A stretch of DNA of 64,000 bases, taken from assembly GCA_016716885.1 (NCBI GenBank), contig JADJUV010000172.1, forward strand, positions 186,001-250,000, written 5' to 3'. Made by a program: the position numbers and the translations under genes. This stretch comes from Candidatus Trichofilum aggregatum. GTDB taxonomy: Bacteria; Chloroflexota; Anaerolineae; Promineifilales; Promineifilaceae. Of the stretch, positions 53,830 through 63,600 are shown one piece after another. Below the pieces are notes generated by a model that saw only the letters and a program-made list of their open reading frames with translations, made no database searches and was not told the DNA's origin. The first letter of the stretch is position 1. Every line of letters begins with the position of its first letter.

Positions 53830-54504
53830 GTGTCAAAAATCCACGTTCTGCTCGTAGACGATCATCACCTTTTCCGCGAAGGGTTGCTGAACATTCTCAA
53901 CACACAGGTTGACTTTGAAGTGGTCGGCGAAGCCGAAGACGGACTGGAAGCGCTGGTCAAAGCCCGCAAACTGCGTCCTGATCTGATCCTGATGGATGTA
54001 GCCATGCCTGGCTGCGACGGTCTGGAAGCTACCCTGAAGATCAAGCGAGAAATGCCTGAAATCACCATTGTCATACTCACCGTGCGCGATGAAGACGAAC
54101 TGCTCTTTCAGGCGGTCAAGAATGGTGCTCAGGGTTACTTGTTGAAAAGCATCCGCTCCCAGGAAATGGTGGCACTATTGCGTGGAGCCGTTGAAGGCAA
54201 TGCGGCCATTACTCCCTATCTTGGCGGCCGCATGTTGGAAGAATTTCGCCGCCTGAGCAAGGAAAACCCTGGGCACAGAGAAGACGAGCCTCCTGCGCTG
54301 ACGGGGCGCGAGAAGGAAGTGTTGGTGCTGGCCGCACAGGGTGCCAGCAACGCCGACATCGCCACCCATCTTTGCATCAGTATTCACACGGTCAAAAGCC
54401 ATATGCGTAACATTATGGCCAAGCTGCAAGCCGAGCAACGCCACGAGGCCGCCTCCTACGCCCAGCGGCAGGGCCTGATTCCCCCAAGCCCAATCTCGAA
54501 CTGA
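53830..54504 (+). CDS. NarL/FixJ-family response regulator
   Basis: A 224-residue two-domain regulator. The receiver domain has acidic residues in VLLVDDHHLFREGLLNIL, the phospho-acceptor Asp in PDLILMDVAMPGCDGLEA near residue 57 and Lys in GYLLKSIRSQEM near residue 107. The C-terminal LuxR helix-turn-helix is LTGREKEVLVLAAQGASNAD, then IATHLCISIHTVKSHMRNIM. Translation starts with GTG, supported by AAAGGAG 8 bases upstream. It is the partner of the histidine kinase encoded just before it. Confidence 0.92.
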   Translation: MSKIHVLLVDDHHLFREGLLNILNTQVDFEVVGEAEDGLEALVKARKLRPDLILMDVAMPGCDGLEATLKIKREMPEITIVILTVRDEDELLFQAVKNGAQGYLLKSIRSQEMVALLRGAVEGNAAITPYLGGRMLEEFRRLSKENPGHREDEPPALTGREKEVLVLAAQGASNADIATHLCISIHTVKSHMRNIMAKLQAEQRHEAASYAQRQGLIPPSPISN

Positions 54505-54845
54505 CCAACCCCATAACCAATGCCCCAAAGCTAACTTCCTGATGACCAGGGTAAGCACAGCGCCCCGCAAAACCGTTCGGAAATAAATCTTCAGGCGAGG
54601 TTGCGTAGGCCGTTAGCCTGGAGCGCCTGGATGGCTTTGTGCTTTCAACCCGGCGTTTCACCGCTGGGCGGTTACCGATCCCCACCAGAATTAATGCCAA
54701 TACTAAAAGAATTAGTTCTCGACCGCCGAAATATTCGACGGTAGATCATCCTTTTTTCATGCCCGTGTGAGCCGTAGAGGGATGCAAATGATAACGGCTG
54801 TTGTCTACAATAAAACCACACATTCCTTTCTTGTAGGAGCGGACA
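54505..54845. other. Non-coding gap, no clear feature
   Basis: 341 bases with no gene, no strong hairpin and no recognised repeat. The only defined element is the ribosome site AGGAG at about 54835 before the next gene. Confidence 0.5.
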
Positions 54846-55229
54846 ATGGAGCAGCAAACGGTTGTCGCGCTATTAGGTGATTCCATGATGATGGACGGAG
54901 TCGCCGTCAGTCTGACCAGGTATGAGGCAATCAGGCTCATCCGCCTCGATCCTACGGCCATAAATCTGAAAGATTGTTTGCAAACCATTGTGCCTGACTT
55001 AATCATTTTTGAGTTAGGCACTGTCTGGTTTCATGCAATTTTGTCCTTGCTCAGTGAGCAGCCCGGCTTGCTGTTGGTGGGACTGGATTTAGAGTGCAGT
55101 CGGGTCATCATCATGAACAGCCAGCAACACCAAACAAAATCAATCGAAGAATTGACACAACTATTCCAGGATGAGGGTCGTGAGTACCTCACCCGGAAAA
55201 GGATGGTACCGGGCGTTGAGCAAAATTAG
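54846..55229 (+). CDS. Receiver-like small protein without catalytic aspartate motif
   Basis: A 127-residue protein that reads like a degenerate response-regulator receiver. The first strand QQTVVALLGDSMMMDGVAVS lacks the usual acidic pair after it, and the second core strand is PDLIIFELGTVWFHAILSLL, where the phospho-acceptor Asp position holds Glu. Strand LLLVGLDLECSRVIIMNSQQ follows. I associate this sequence type with Chloroflexota genomes, without an assigned function. AGGAG lies 6 bases before the ATG. It may be a phosphorylation-independent adaptor linked to the adjacent two-component pair. Confidence 0.65.
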   Translation: MEQQTVVALLGDSMMMDGVAVSLTRYEAIRLIRLDPTAINLKDCLQTIVPDLIIFELGTVWFHAILSLLSEQPGLLLVGLDLECSRVIIMNSQQHQTKSIEELTQLFQDEGREYLTRKRMVPGVEQN

Positions 55230-55359
55230 TAACGACATTGATTCAATTTATTGGTAGCGAAGGTCGTGCAACGGCGGTCATAGGATCAGCCTGTCACTGT
55301 CGTCCAACGCGATCTGAAAAAAGAGCCTAAGCAGCGTTAGGCTTAGGGAGGATTTCAAA

Positions 55360-56667
55360 ATGAAAACGTATAAATGGTTATTGATAGTTGTGCTGCTTCT
55401 TGTTCTAACCGTCCCGGTCATGGCTGGCGGCGGTGGCGGCGGTGGGGGCGGTGGTGGTGGTGGGGGAGGCGGTGGTGGCGGCGGTGGCGGTAGTAGCGGG
55501 GGCGGTAGTGGCAGTGGCGGGAGCGGTGGTGGAGTTATTCCTGACACCGGCGCGTTGTATGGCGATTTGTATGTTATTCTGCGCGACGAGCAAGGCGTCC
55601 CTATACTGGATAACATCGGCTGTATCCAGCCCATCAGCACAGTGACGGCCACCGATTCCGTGTCGGGCATTTCGGCCACCGAAGGCGAACCCTTCACGCT
55701 GTGGACTTACGTGGACACCGAAGGTGATCTGGTGGAATGCGAACTGACCGAAACAATGGCCGCCTGGGTAGAATCCGTTGACTTCGGTCGGCTCAATCTG
55801 GGTAGAGCGCCTGATCCTGTCCTGGAACATGCCTTTGACGAGGCGATCAAGGCGATGAACGCGGCCGTGGCTATTGGCACCGACCCGGTTGGCCGTCTCA
55901 TGCTCACCTTCGCCGATGGCACTGTGAAGACCATTGACTCACCGGCGGAGAATCTGGCCCTCTACATCAAGATGATGAAAGACGGTCATTGGATCACCGA
56001 GAATACGGAGTCATCGCAACAAGGTGGTGGCCCACCGGAAGGTGGCGGACCGCCTTCAGGTGATGGCCCCTCGACCGAACCACGGCCCGTCCTCTCTGGC
56101 ACAGCCATTGCCCTGCTGCCAGTTGCTTACCAGACGTTGGGAGACGCCAGCCGTACCAATCTGGACCTGACCAATGAGCAACTGCTGCTGGCCGCGTCGT
56201 TGCTGTCCGCGGCCGCGGATAAAACCGGTAGCATCACGCTGGACAAGGTCATCTACGTCAACTCTATCTATGGCATCAACCAGTTGGGCACACTGCCGGG
56301 CGAGGTTGCAGGCAAGACCTACTTCGATTTCTCAGCCTTCACCTACAACAGAGACGTTTTAGCCAACCGTAGCAGTGGTAATTGCGCCACTGGCTGGATT
56401 TGGGTGTTGCAGCCGGTCCTGAATTCGACCACACTATTCGAGGCGCAATGCATGCAGGTCCTCGGTCACGAAATCAATCCATCCCTGAACGCCGTACACT
56501 TCACCAATATGGATGAGTCGTATACAACCGTGTTGGACCAGAACGGTCATCTGTTGGTTTACGATTTTGTTGACAATGTACGCGCATTTGCACAGGCATC
56601 CGATGATGCCCTACAAGTGCTGGAATATCTACACAATTATGCGGTGCCAGAGGTTCTGTATCCATAG
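55360..56667 (+). CDS. Secreted protein with N-terminal polyglycine tract
   Basis: A 435-residue exported protein. The signal peptide is MKTYKWLLIVVLLLVLTVPVMA. Directly after the cleavage site comes a run of about 22 Gly, then a Gly/Ser segment to about residue 59. The codons are a mix of GGC, GGT and GGG, so this is not a homopolymer artefact. The rest is a compact domain (GALYGDLYVILRDEQGVPIL) with a Gly/Pro-rich linker near residue 225 and a C-terminal domain with several Cys and NSIYGINQL. I do not recognise either domain. The glycine tract could be a flexible spacer or a surface adhesive segment. Confidence 0.75.
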   Translation: MKTYKWLLIVVLLLVLTVPVMAGGGGGGGGGGGGGGGGGGGGGGSSGGGSGSGGSGGGVIPDTGALYGDLYVILRDEQGVPILDNIGCIQPISTVTATDSVSGISATEGEPFTLWTYVDTEGDLVECELTETMAAWVESVDFGRLNLGRAPDPVLEHAFDEAIKAMNAAVAIGTDPVGRLMLTFADGTVKTIDSPAENLALYIKMMKDGHWITENTESSQQGGGPPEGGGPPSGDGPSTEPRPVLSGTAIALLPVAYQTLGDASRTNLDLTNEQLLLAASLLSAAADKTGSITLDKVIYVNSIYGINQLGTLPGEVAGKTYFDFSAFTYNRDVLANRSSGNCATGWIWVLQPVLNSTTLFEAQCMQVLGHEINPSLNAVHFTNMDESYTTVLDQNGHLLVYDFVDNVRAFAQASDDALQVLEYLHNYAVPEVLYP

Positions 56668-56708
56668 CAGCGTGACAGACCACCTCTGCTGTAAATAAAT
56701 GATTGAAT

Positions 56709-56742
56709 GCACGGGGGCAGGGAGCAATCTCTGCCCCCGTGC
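56709..56742 (+). terminator. Hairpin after the polyglycine gene
   Basis: GCACGGGGGCAG and CTGCCCCCGTGC form a perfect 12-bp stem with a 10-base loop, 42 bp beyond the stop. A short T-containing stretch follows. It is well placed to end the rightward transcript, which here converges on the leftward APH-like gene. Confidence 0.55.
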
Positions 56743-56916
56743 TTCGATTCAAGCACAGCCTGATTGAACAATAAGGGTGGATGCGCTTCTCGCTATTGCC
56801 GCCGAACAAATGTCGGCCAATAACCAGGCTTTGTTGACCGAGTTGATGAGTCGGAATACCAGGATAAGTGGGGCTGGTCAACAAGCTTACGAGAACGAAA
56901 CAACTGGCAGATAAAC

Positions 56917-58053
56917 TTAAAGTAATAAGCGTGTCTCTAGTTCCGCAAAGAGGAGTGACCACTCGGTTAAACACCCCAATTGCTGTAATAAACGAGTTAA
57001 CCGCCGCAAAACCTCGCCCAATGTCTGCACAAATGGTTGTACAGCGGCAAATTTTGTCTCTGCACGCACAGCGGAACCCACCGCCAAACCGGCGATAAAG
57101 AGAAAAGTCGCGGACAATTCCTTTTGCCAGACCGTATCTGGCACCCCTTCCCCCCGTAAGGTTTCCCATTTGTGACGATATAAATCGGCAAAAGCCATAT
57201 CACTAGAGAGATGATTGAGGAAATAACCTTGTTCCGACACTTTCCACTCAACATGCCCGACCATGGCGATGGCAATATCAATGAGGGCATGTCCCAAACT
57301 GGCTTGTTCAAAATCGAGCAAATAAACACCGCGACTCGTCGAAAAAGCATTGCGCGATGAAGCCTGTTCGCTGTGAATGAGGGTGAGAAAGGGGCCAGGG
57401 GTCTGAAGCGTCTGGCGAACTGTCTGAATGAGAGCGGCCCAATCGGGTGTGGGTAGGGCTAATAAATCGCACCAGGTTTTTAATTCACGCATTCCTTCTA
57501 AAAAGCCAAACCACAATTCCGCGGAAGGGTAACCGGCACCTGTGTAAGGTGTCAGTCCTGCTTCCTGCCGTAAGCGATGGTAAAGGTTCTGTTCGCGGCC
57601 GCAAACCGTATGCAATCGTGCCAGCGTATCCACAAGGTGGGCCAGTCGCTCTTCCGCCGACGTTTCTTGTCTCATTGGCTCCAGGTCTTCCAAGACAAGC
57701 AACCCTGGTTTCCATCCCCACAAGCGGGGCAACCGGTCAAATTCCGGGCGAAGTGCTGTCAGAAACTGATACACCAATTGCTCTTCCCGTAAAGCGGGAG
57801 CAATGCGTTGTGGGTCGGGCGGGTAATGCTCCGGCGGCACATGTTTAACTATCACAGAGCTACCGGCCGGAGAATTTGCCAACGCGATCCGACCGACCCA
57901 AAACTTGGGCTTATGGACCAGTCGTTCATAACCTCTGAACGACTCCGTTGCCAGCGACAAGAAGGGCGCCGTTAATAGCGCCACATCCGTCAGAATGTCG
58001 GACAGACCCTGTTGCTGTGTGGCGGTGAGGGAAAAGTTGCGCTGATTCATCAT
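56917..58053 (-). CDS. APH-superfamily phosphotransferase-like protein
   Basis: A 378-residue protein of the aminoglycoside-phosphotransferase fold. The metal-binding block GVYLLDFEQASLGHALIDIA is intact. The catalytic loop reads LTLIHSEQASSRNAF, so the Brenner motif is H-S-E-x-x-x-x-N with Glu in place of the catalytic Asp. The N-lobe lysine may be in SSVIVKHVPPEHYP near residue 70. The change could alter or abolish phosphotransfer. The ATG follows the TAA of the collar protein directly, so translation is coupled and the two act together. Confidence 0.75.
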   Translation of the reverse strand: MMNQRNFSLTATQQQGLSDILTDVALLTAPFLSLATESFRGYERLVHKPKFWVGRIALANSPAGSSVIVKHVPPEHYPPDPQRIAPALREEQLVYQFLTALRPEFDRLPRLWGWKPGLLVLEDLEPMRQETSAEERLAHLVDTLARLHTVCGREQNLYHRLRQEAGLTPYTGAGYPSAELWFGFLEGMRELKTWCDLLALPTPDWAALIQTVRQTLQTPGPFLTLIHSEQASSRNAFSTSRGVYLLDFEQASLGHALIDIAIAMVGHVEWKVSEQGYFLNHLSSDMAFADLYRHKWETLRGEGVPDTVWQKELSATFLFIAGLAVGSAVRAETKFAAVQPFVQTLGEVLRRLTRLLQQLGCLTEWSLLFAELETRLLL

Positions 58054-60597
58054 TTACAGCTTCATAATAAAACACAAGGCGTAATAGCGCGGTTCAAAGA
58101 AAATGGGTTGATCCCCACCGGTACTATAAAGGGAAATCCCCGTCGTATTGCTGTTTACCTCTAACTTACCGGCATCGTTTCGGGCATAGATGGGCAAACT
58201 GCTATCGTCAATATCGGTGCTACTATCACGGAGCCACAAGCCATGTGTCAGGTTATGAGAATGGCCCGGATCATAAACACCATGCGAATGGTTGGGCATG
58301 TTCTGTATCCCAATCCGTATGAAATTATCCCCACCCGTATCATTCGGGTTTTTGTTACCAGCACCCATCACAAACCGATCCCGTAAATCAGGTGTTTTGA
58401 TATAACCATCCTGATAATAATCGGCGACGGCTCCGGTATCCGGTTTGACCCATTGGCCATTACACAACGCCCACCCTTTGGGAATGTTGTTCGTGGCTCC
58501 ACTCCACATGATCACCCCCCCACGTGGAATAAGATAACCGGCATCCTGCTGTTTATCAAAAGGCGCCGGGTTGTATGTGACCCCTCGCTCCCGGTGCAAC
58601 CGTTGTCCGGTGCGCTCCACGGTCACATAGAACGTGCCTGAGTCAGGATTGGCGGCCAGTTTGAAACTTTCATAATCCACGCGCAAGGTTGCTGGCCCCG
58701 CCAGAGCCGTGCAGGTGAAATTTAACTCCAGGGCAACCTGCCCTTTGGGCGGTAAACTCCCGCTCCCCCCTTTGTAGGTCAACGTGATAATGCCCTCAGC
58801 CCCAGGTGTCTGTAAAGGCGTGTGCTCCCACTGATCAGACGGGTCTACGACAATGCTAAAGGATGATTGATCCGCCTGCACATTGTACAAGCCCCAGGGA
58901 GTATCGGGGGCCAGGTGAAATCTAAGTTTGGATTGGCCCACCGTGAGGGTAAGGGCGTTATTCAGATCGCTGTTGGTGATGATGAGGCGCAGACGACTCA
59001 GCGGTTTGTTCACATCACCAGCGTCGCAGGCGACCACCTGAAACCGGCCATCTACCAACCCCCGCAGAACCGCAGGGGCCATGAGACGAGTTTGTTGATT
59101 AACATCGTCCACCAGCTTTTTGAGATCGGTGACTTCTTGTTGGATGCCCTTACTCCCGGTGACCGTATCGGTCAACGCTTTCAGGCTATCATCCAGGGTT
59201 TGCACTTTGGCGGGAAGCTCTTTCTGGTTGTCAAACCGGGTCTGTAAATCCGCCAACGTCTGGCGTGAAGCGGCAATGTCCTGGGTGTGTTGTTTGTATT
59301 GCCCCGACAAATCAACATATTGATCTTGCAGTTCTGATTCGGTGAGGTGGACGATAGAGAGGTAATGCAAGCGGCTCCCCTCTATCGGGCGTCCGGCGCT
59401 GTTGTGCAGGCGATAACGTAACTGCACCCGTGTTGTCCGTGCTCCACCCCGGGCATCAGCCAGCAGTCCGGCCAGGTTAAGGGTGGTTTTTTCGCTGGTC
59501 AGCAGGGCGTTTCCCGGTTCACCGGCCGGGCCACCCCGGTGGGTCAGGGTCAGTACGTCTATCCCGTTGCTCTCTCGCCGGGTGGTTAAAACCCAACGGG
59601 CTGAGGCGTCTCCGGGCAGGTTGGTATCGGGAGCCAGGGTGATTTTGTCTGGTGACAGAAGGGTGCCGGGGCGGAAGAGAAGCTCTAGAACGCCAACGGA
59701 GCCGTTTTGACTCGCCAGGAGCAGGTCTTGCTGGCCTACATTGCTGATTTCTAGTTGCAGGGTGCGCGGCTCTTCGCCCAGGTAGAGGATGGGTTGGGTG
59801 CGGGCATCGTGCAGGCTGAATTCCAGGGGAAAATGGGAGCCGATGGCGATACGGCGCAGGTCGGCTTCAATTTGGGCCTGGATGGTTTCGGGGGTGGTGG
59901 TGGTGAGGGAACTGGTCAGGCGCACGGCGGCCAGGCGACCGGCAAAACCGGCGACGGTGTCGCTGGCACGACCGGAACCCCCAAGAATGAGGCCCGCGGC
60001 CGCAGACCAGGGCAATCCATCCGCCCAATCACGCTGGCCCATCATTTGTCCGTTGGCTAATAACTGAATCTGCTTGCCATCATACCGTAAGGCGAGGTGG
60101 GTCCATTCATCCACCCGCAGGGGCAGGGGCACAGACAACGCTTCGATGGCTGTGCCTGTCAGTGACCATTGCAAGACCAGGGCAGAGGGTTCCCAGCGGA
60201 GCCAGAAAGCCCGCACCGGGGCATCTTTTTGGGTCAGTTCTGCCGGTATCCCTGCCGCCCACAACGCCAGCGGCCGATCTAACTGCTCCGGTTGGGGTCT
60301 GACCCACACGGTCAGCACCAACCCCTGAAGCCGGGAACCCTGGGCATCGGGGGGGAGCGTGGGCAGGTGATCGGCCAGGTTGGTGAAGGCCAGGCTGTCG
60401 GTCGGGGTGAATTGGAGCACCCGGCCAAAGATGTCATCCAGGGTGGGCCGGGGATCCCCCACGACCAAAGCGGGCAGGCTGTTCGCGGCCGCGACCACCT
60501 TCTGCCCCCCTTGTTGACTGATGTGGTTCAACTTGAGGTCTACAAAGGGGGTAAGGGGGGCTGGTTTGGGGGCAGGTGTCGTATTTGGGTCAGTCAT
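58054..60597 (-). CDS. LamG-like/coiled-coil/phage tail collar protein
   Basis: An 847-residue protein with a modular build. Residues 90-235 form a LamG/concanavalin-like domain (LVLTVWVRPQPEQLDRPLAL, VDEWTHLALRYDGKQIQLLA). Residues 430-510 include a heptad-like coiled coil (QDIAASRQTLADLQTRFDNQ, then TDTVTGSKGIQQEVTDLKKL). The C-terminus from about residue 695 is a phage tail collar domain (MWSGATNNIPKGWALCNG, TPDLRDRFVMGAGNKNP, NMPNHSHGVYDPGHSHNL). This is the layout of trimeric fibre or receptor-binding proteins. No signal peptide is seen. It lies between the giant protein upstream and the APH-like gene in one operon. Confidence 0.78.
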   Translation of the reverse strand: MTDPNTTPAPKPAPLTPFVDLKLNHISQQGGQKVVAAANSLPALVVGDPRPTLDDIFGRVLQFTPTDSLAFTNLADHLPTLPPDAQGSRLQGLVLTVWVRPQPEQLDRPLALWAAGIPAELTQKDAPVRAFWLRWEPSALVLQWSLTGTAIEALSVPLPLRVDEWTHLALRYDGKQIQLLANGQMMGQRDWADGLPWSAAAGLILGGSGRASDTVAGFAGRLAAVRLTSSLTTTTPETIQAQIEADLRRIAIGSHFPLEFSLHDARTQPILYLGEEPRTLQLEISNVGQQDLLLASQNGSVGVLELLFRPGTLLSPDKITLAPDTNLPGDASARWVLTTRRESNGIDVLTLTHRGGPAGEPGNALLTSEKTTLNLAGLLADARGGARTTRVQLRYRLHNSAGRPIEGSRLHYLSIVHLTESELQDQYVDLSGQYKQHTQDIAASRQTLADLQTRFDNQKELPAKVQTLDDSLKALTDTVTGSKGIQQEVTDLKKLVDDVNQQTRLMAPAVLRGLVDGRFQVVACDAGDVNKPLSRLRLIITNSDLNNALTLTVGQSKLRFHLAPDTPWGLYNVQADQSSFSIVVDPSDQWEHTPLQTPGAEGIITLTYKGGSGSLPPKGQVALELNFTCTALAGPATLRVDYESFKLAANPDSGTFYVTVERTGQRLHRERGVTYNPAPFDKQQDAGYLIPRGGVIMWSGATNNIPKGWALCNGQWVKPDTGAVADYYQDGYIKTPDLRDRFVMGAGNKNPNDTGGDNFIRIGIQNMPNHSHGVYDPGHSHNLTHGLWLRDSSTDIDDSSLPIYARNDAGKLEVNSNTTGISLYSTGGDQPIFFEPRYYALCFIMKL

Positions 60598-60648
60598 GGC
60601 ATAGCCTCTCTTAAAAAAGTAGTTCTTGGGGAATGGGTGTGTTTCATG

Positions 60649-63600
60649 TCAGTCATTCGGGTTGCGGCGTAATCTCAGCCACCCCTCGCGCAGTTCCAGC
60701 GGTGGGAATTTGACCTGGGTGTCGGGCGATTCCAGCGTCCGGCTGTTGATTTCTAGCACCCGTTGCAGGTCGGGACGTAGGGTGGCATCGAACTGTTGTA
60801 GCCCCTGGGCAAAGGCGTCGGCTTTAATGAGGGCGCGGCCGCGAACGCCCGGTATTACTTCTAACACCCCGGCGGCAATTAACTGCCCCCACAAGAGGGG
60901 CTGATCGGGAAAAGCCTTCTCGATTACCTCTTGGGCCAGTACCGCCACATCGGGCAGGGTGAGCCACCGCCCCTGTTCCTGGGCAATCCAGGACCAACTC
61001 CAGCCTGGTTCCTGGGGTAAGGCCAGTTGGATATGTCCCTGGGGGGTTAAGATGGGGGCGGTGAGGAAGTTGATTTCGATCCGGTTGAGCGCGGCCGCGT
61101 ACTCGTCGGCGGGTAAACCAATCTCTTTGACGGGTAACAAGCCACTGGTCGCATGGACGCGGCCGCGTGGGTCCAGGAGTAACACCAGATTCAACGGCTC
61201 CCCGGCCAGACTCAGCCCCAGGTTTTGGTCGCCACTTTGATCGCGGTAAATATCCAACCCGGCTTCCTTTAGCCAATGACTTTGCGGGGCATGAAAAACA
61301 TCCCCCTGATAATCCCCCGCTTCGTCCTCAACCCAAAAACCGATCACCCCATCATTAAATCGTTGGTGTTCGCCCATCCGCAGGGGCAAAAGCACCTGTT
61401 CAAACCCCTCGGTCTGGCGGTCGCCCCCTTCGACTTCGTGGGCAAAGGCGGCCAGGCTCTGATTGGTGGCGGGGGGGTGTTGCAGTTCAAAACTAACCTG
61501 TAGCTGAACCAGGGCCACCGGGCGGCTCATCAGCAAGGATAAGGCTTCCTGTGACTGGAACGTTTCCGGGTTGATGTTTTCCAGGGCTGTCTCGACGGTT
61601 TCGCCAAAGGCTTCGATAAAGGTATCGTCGGCGCGGCCGCGAACCTGCAACCAGTTCACCATCCGGCGCAACGTCAGGTTATCCAGGTCGTCCGGGCGCA
61701 CCGGGCCGGTGGCCCCCGGCGGCAGTCGCCACTGCCCTTCGATGTCCAGCGAACCTTGCAACACCCCCTCGCTATCGTAAATGGTTAATTCTGCTGTCAA
61801 ATTATTGACGACCAACCAGCCACAGATGGGGGTCAGGGCCGGGTGACTGTTCCACTCCAGGCCACTGCCATCTCCGGCCAACCAGCGCAGGTTGAGCCGG
61901 GCCGGTTGGGTAAGACGTGGGGGGAGCATCATGTCGCGGCCGCGAGGGGTATCCAGGGCGGTCGTCGTGTGAATGTTCTCCAGGTTAAGTGCCTGCTCCT
62001 GTCCAAAGGTGTCTACCAGGCGGAGCCGCATCAACGCCAGATCACCGGCCCGGAAGGGATGAAACTCATTTTCCCAGAGGGGGGTGCTCCGGTTACGCCC
62101 GACATTGGGCCGGATCACCTCTTCGGTAAAGGCGCGATAATCGTCAAAGGCCAGGGGATCGGCTACCGGTAGTTGCCAACTGCGCTCCCGCATGAGCAGG
62201 GCGTCATGAAACCCGCCCATGGCCTGGGTCAGCACATTGGGGAATGTTTGTAGATAAACCCAGGTTGCCAGGGTTGTTTCCAGGGCATCCACACGCGCAT
62301 GGCCGTATTCATCGGGCCAGCTATGCCAGGATGAGGGTGGGGTCGCGGCCGCGCTCCGTTGGAACTGCCCATTTTGGTCGGCAAAAACGAGCAGGCGGGC
62401 CAGGGTGGCCGCCGAGACACCCGGCAGAGAGGCCAGTTGTCCCAACGATGCCAGCGGTTTAATCTCCCGGGCTTCGACAATCGCCTGGACGGCTGAGGGG
62501 CGTAACCCCATCCGCCCGGACAGGTCGGCGATGGTGCTGTTATTGGCCAGGTCGCACAAGACCTGCTGGATGGCTCCCCCTTCGGGTAGCCCCATCACCA
62601 GGGGTTGGTTGAGCACCGTCAGGCGGTTGGGGTGGGGCAGGATATAGCCATAAGCGTCGGCACAGCGAAGCAGGCGGATGAAGGGGGTTGGCCCGGCCTG
62701 GATGGCTCCATCCAGGGCCGATAATGAGCTGTAGGTGCTGGCGCGTAAACGGGTTATCACGGCGGCATCTAGCATGACGGTGTCCCGCAAAAACGCGGCC
62801 GCATCTCCCATTTCACCCGCCAGAATGTGGTGCAGGCAGGCCAGAATACCGGCCGCCAGCCCTCCCTGATCCGGTAGGCCGTACAGGCGTGGCCCGTTGG
62901 CTAACCAGGCGGGTGAGGTAACGGCCTGGAATTTGGCCCAGGCTTGCACCGCCGCCAGCAGGTCGCGGCCGCAAATCGTGGTGCGTATCCAGGTAGTGAT
63001 GTCGGTCTGGCGGCTGGTCAACAGGTCTGTGCAGGCGGGTGTACCGGCCTGGGGGGGCTGACCGTTTACCAGTTTGTCGGGGGCATAATGGGCTAACCAG
63101 GAGACATAGGTTAGTTGGTCGGTAGGGTAGGTGGCGGCCTGGGCAAAGCTGAGGCTGGCCCCGCTCTTTTTGTCGGTGGGGATGCTGGGTTCTTGCAAAC
63201 GGAAGAGCAGGTAGTTTTCTAACTGCCGGGTCAGGACGGGGTGGGCATGACTGCTGAGGACGGCGCGGCCGCGAACCATCGTGGCACTGTGGGTTAATGC
63301 CGCCTGGGACACACTGGCCGCCAGGGCATGTTCGGTTTCGGCCAGCGACCAGTTCCGTTGTAGATAATCCGGGGCAAACCCATCCTGCTCACTGTCGAGA
63401 TTGCTCCCGGCATGGACAGCGGCAAATTCGGCTTCCCATTCCAGAAGGAAGGGATGAACGCGGCCGCTCTGACGTTTGTCCAGCCTTAACGCCGAGGCTA
63501 TCTGTTGCCAGCGCTGGCGACCGGCTTCGCTTTGGCGTGTCTGCTTCCAATCTAACTCCGCTGTGACCGGCTCCGTGTTGGGTAATCCGGTTCTATCGGT

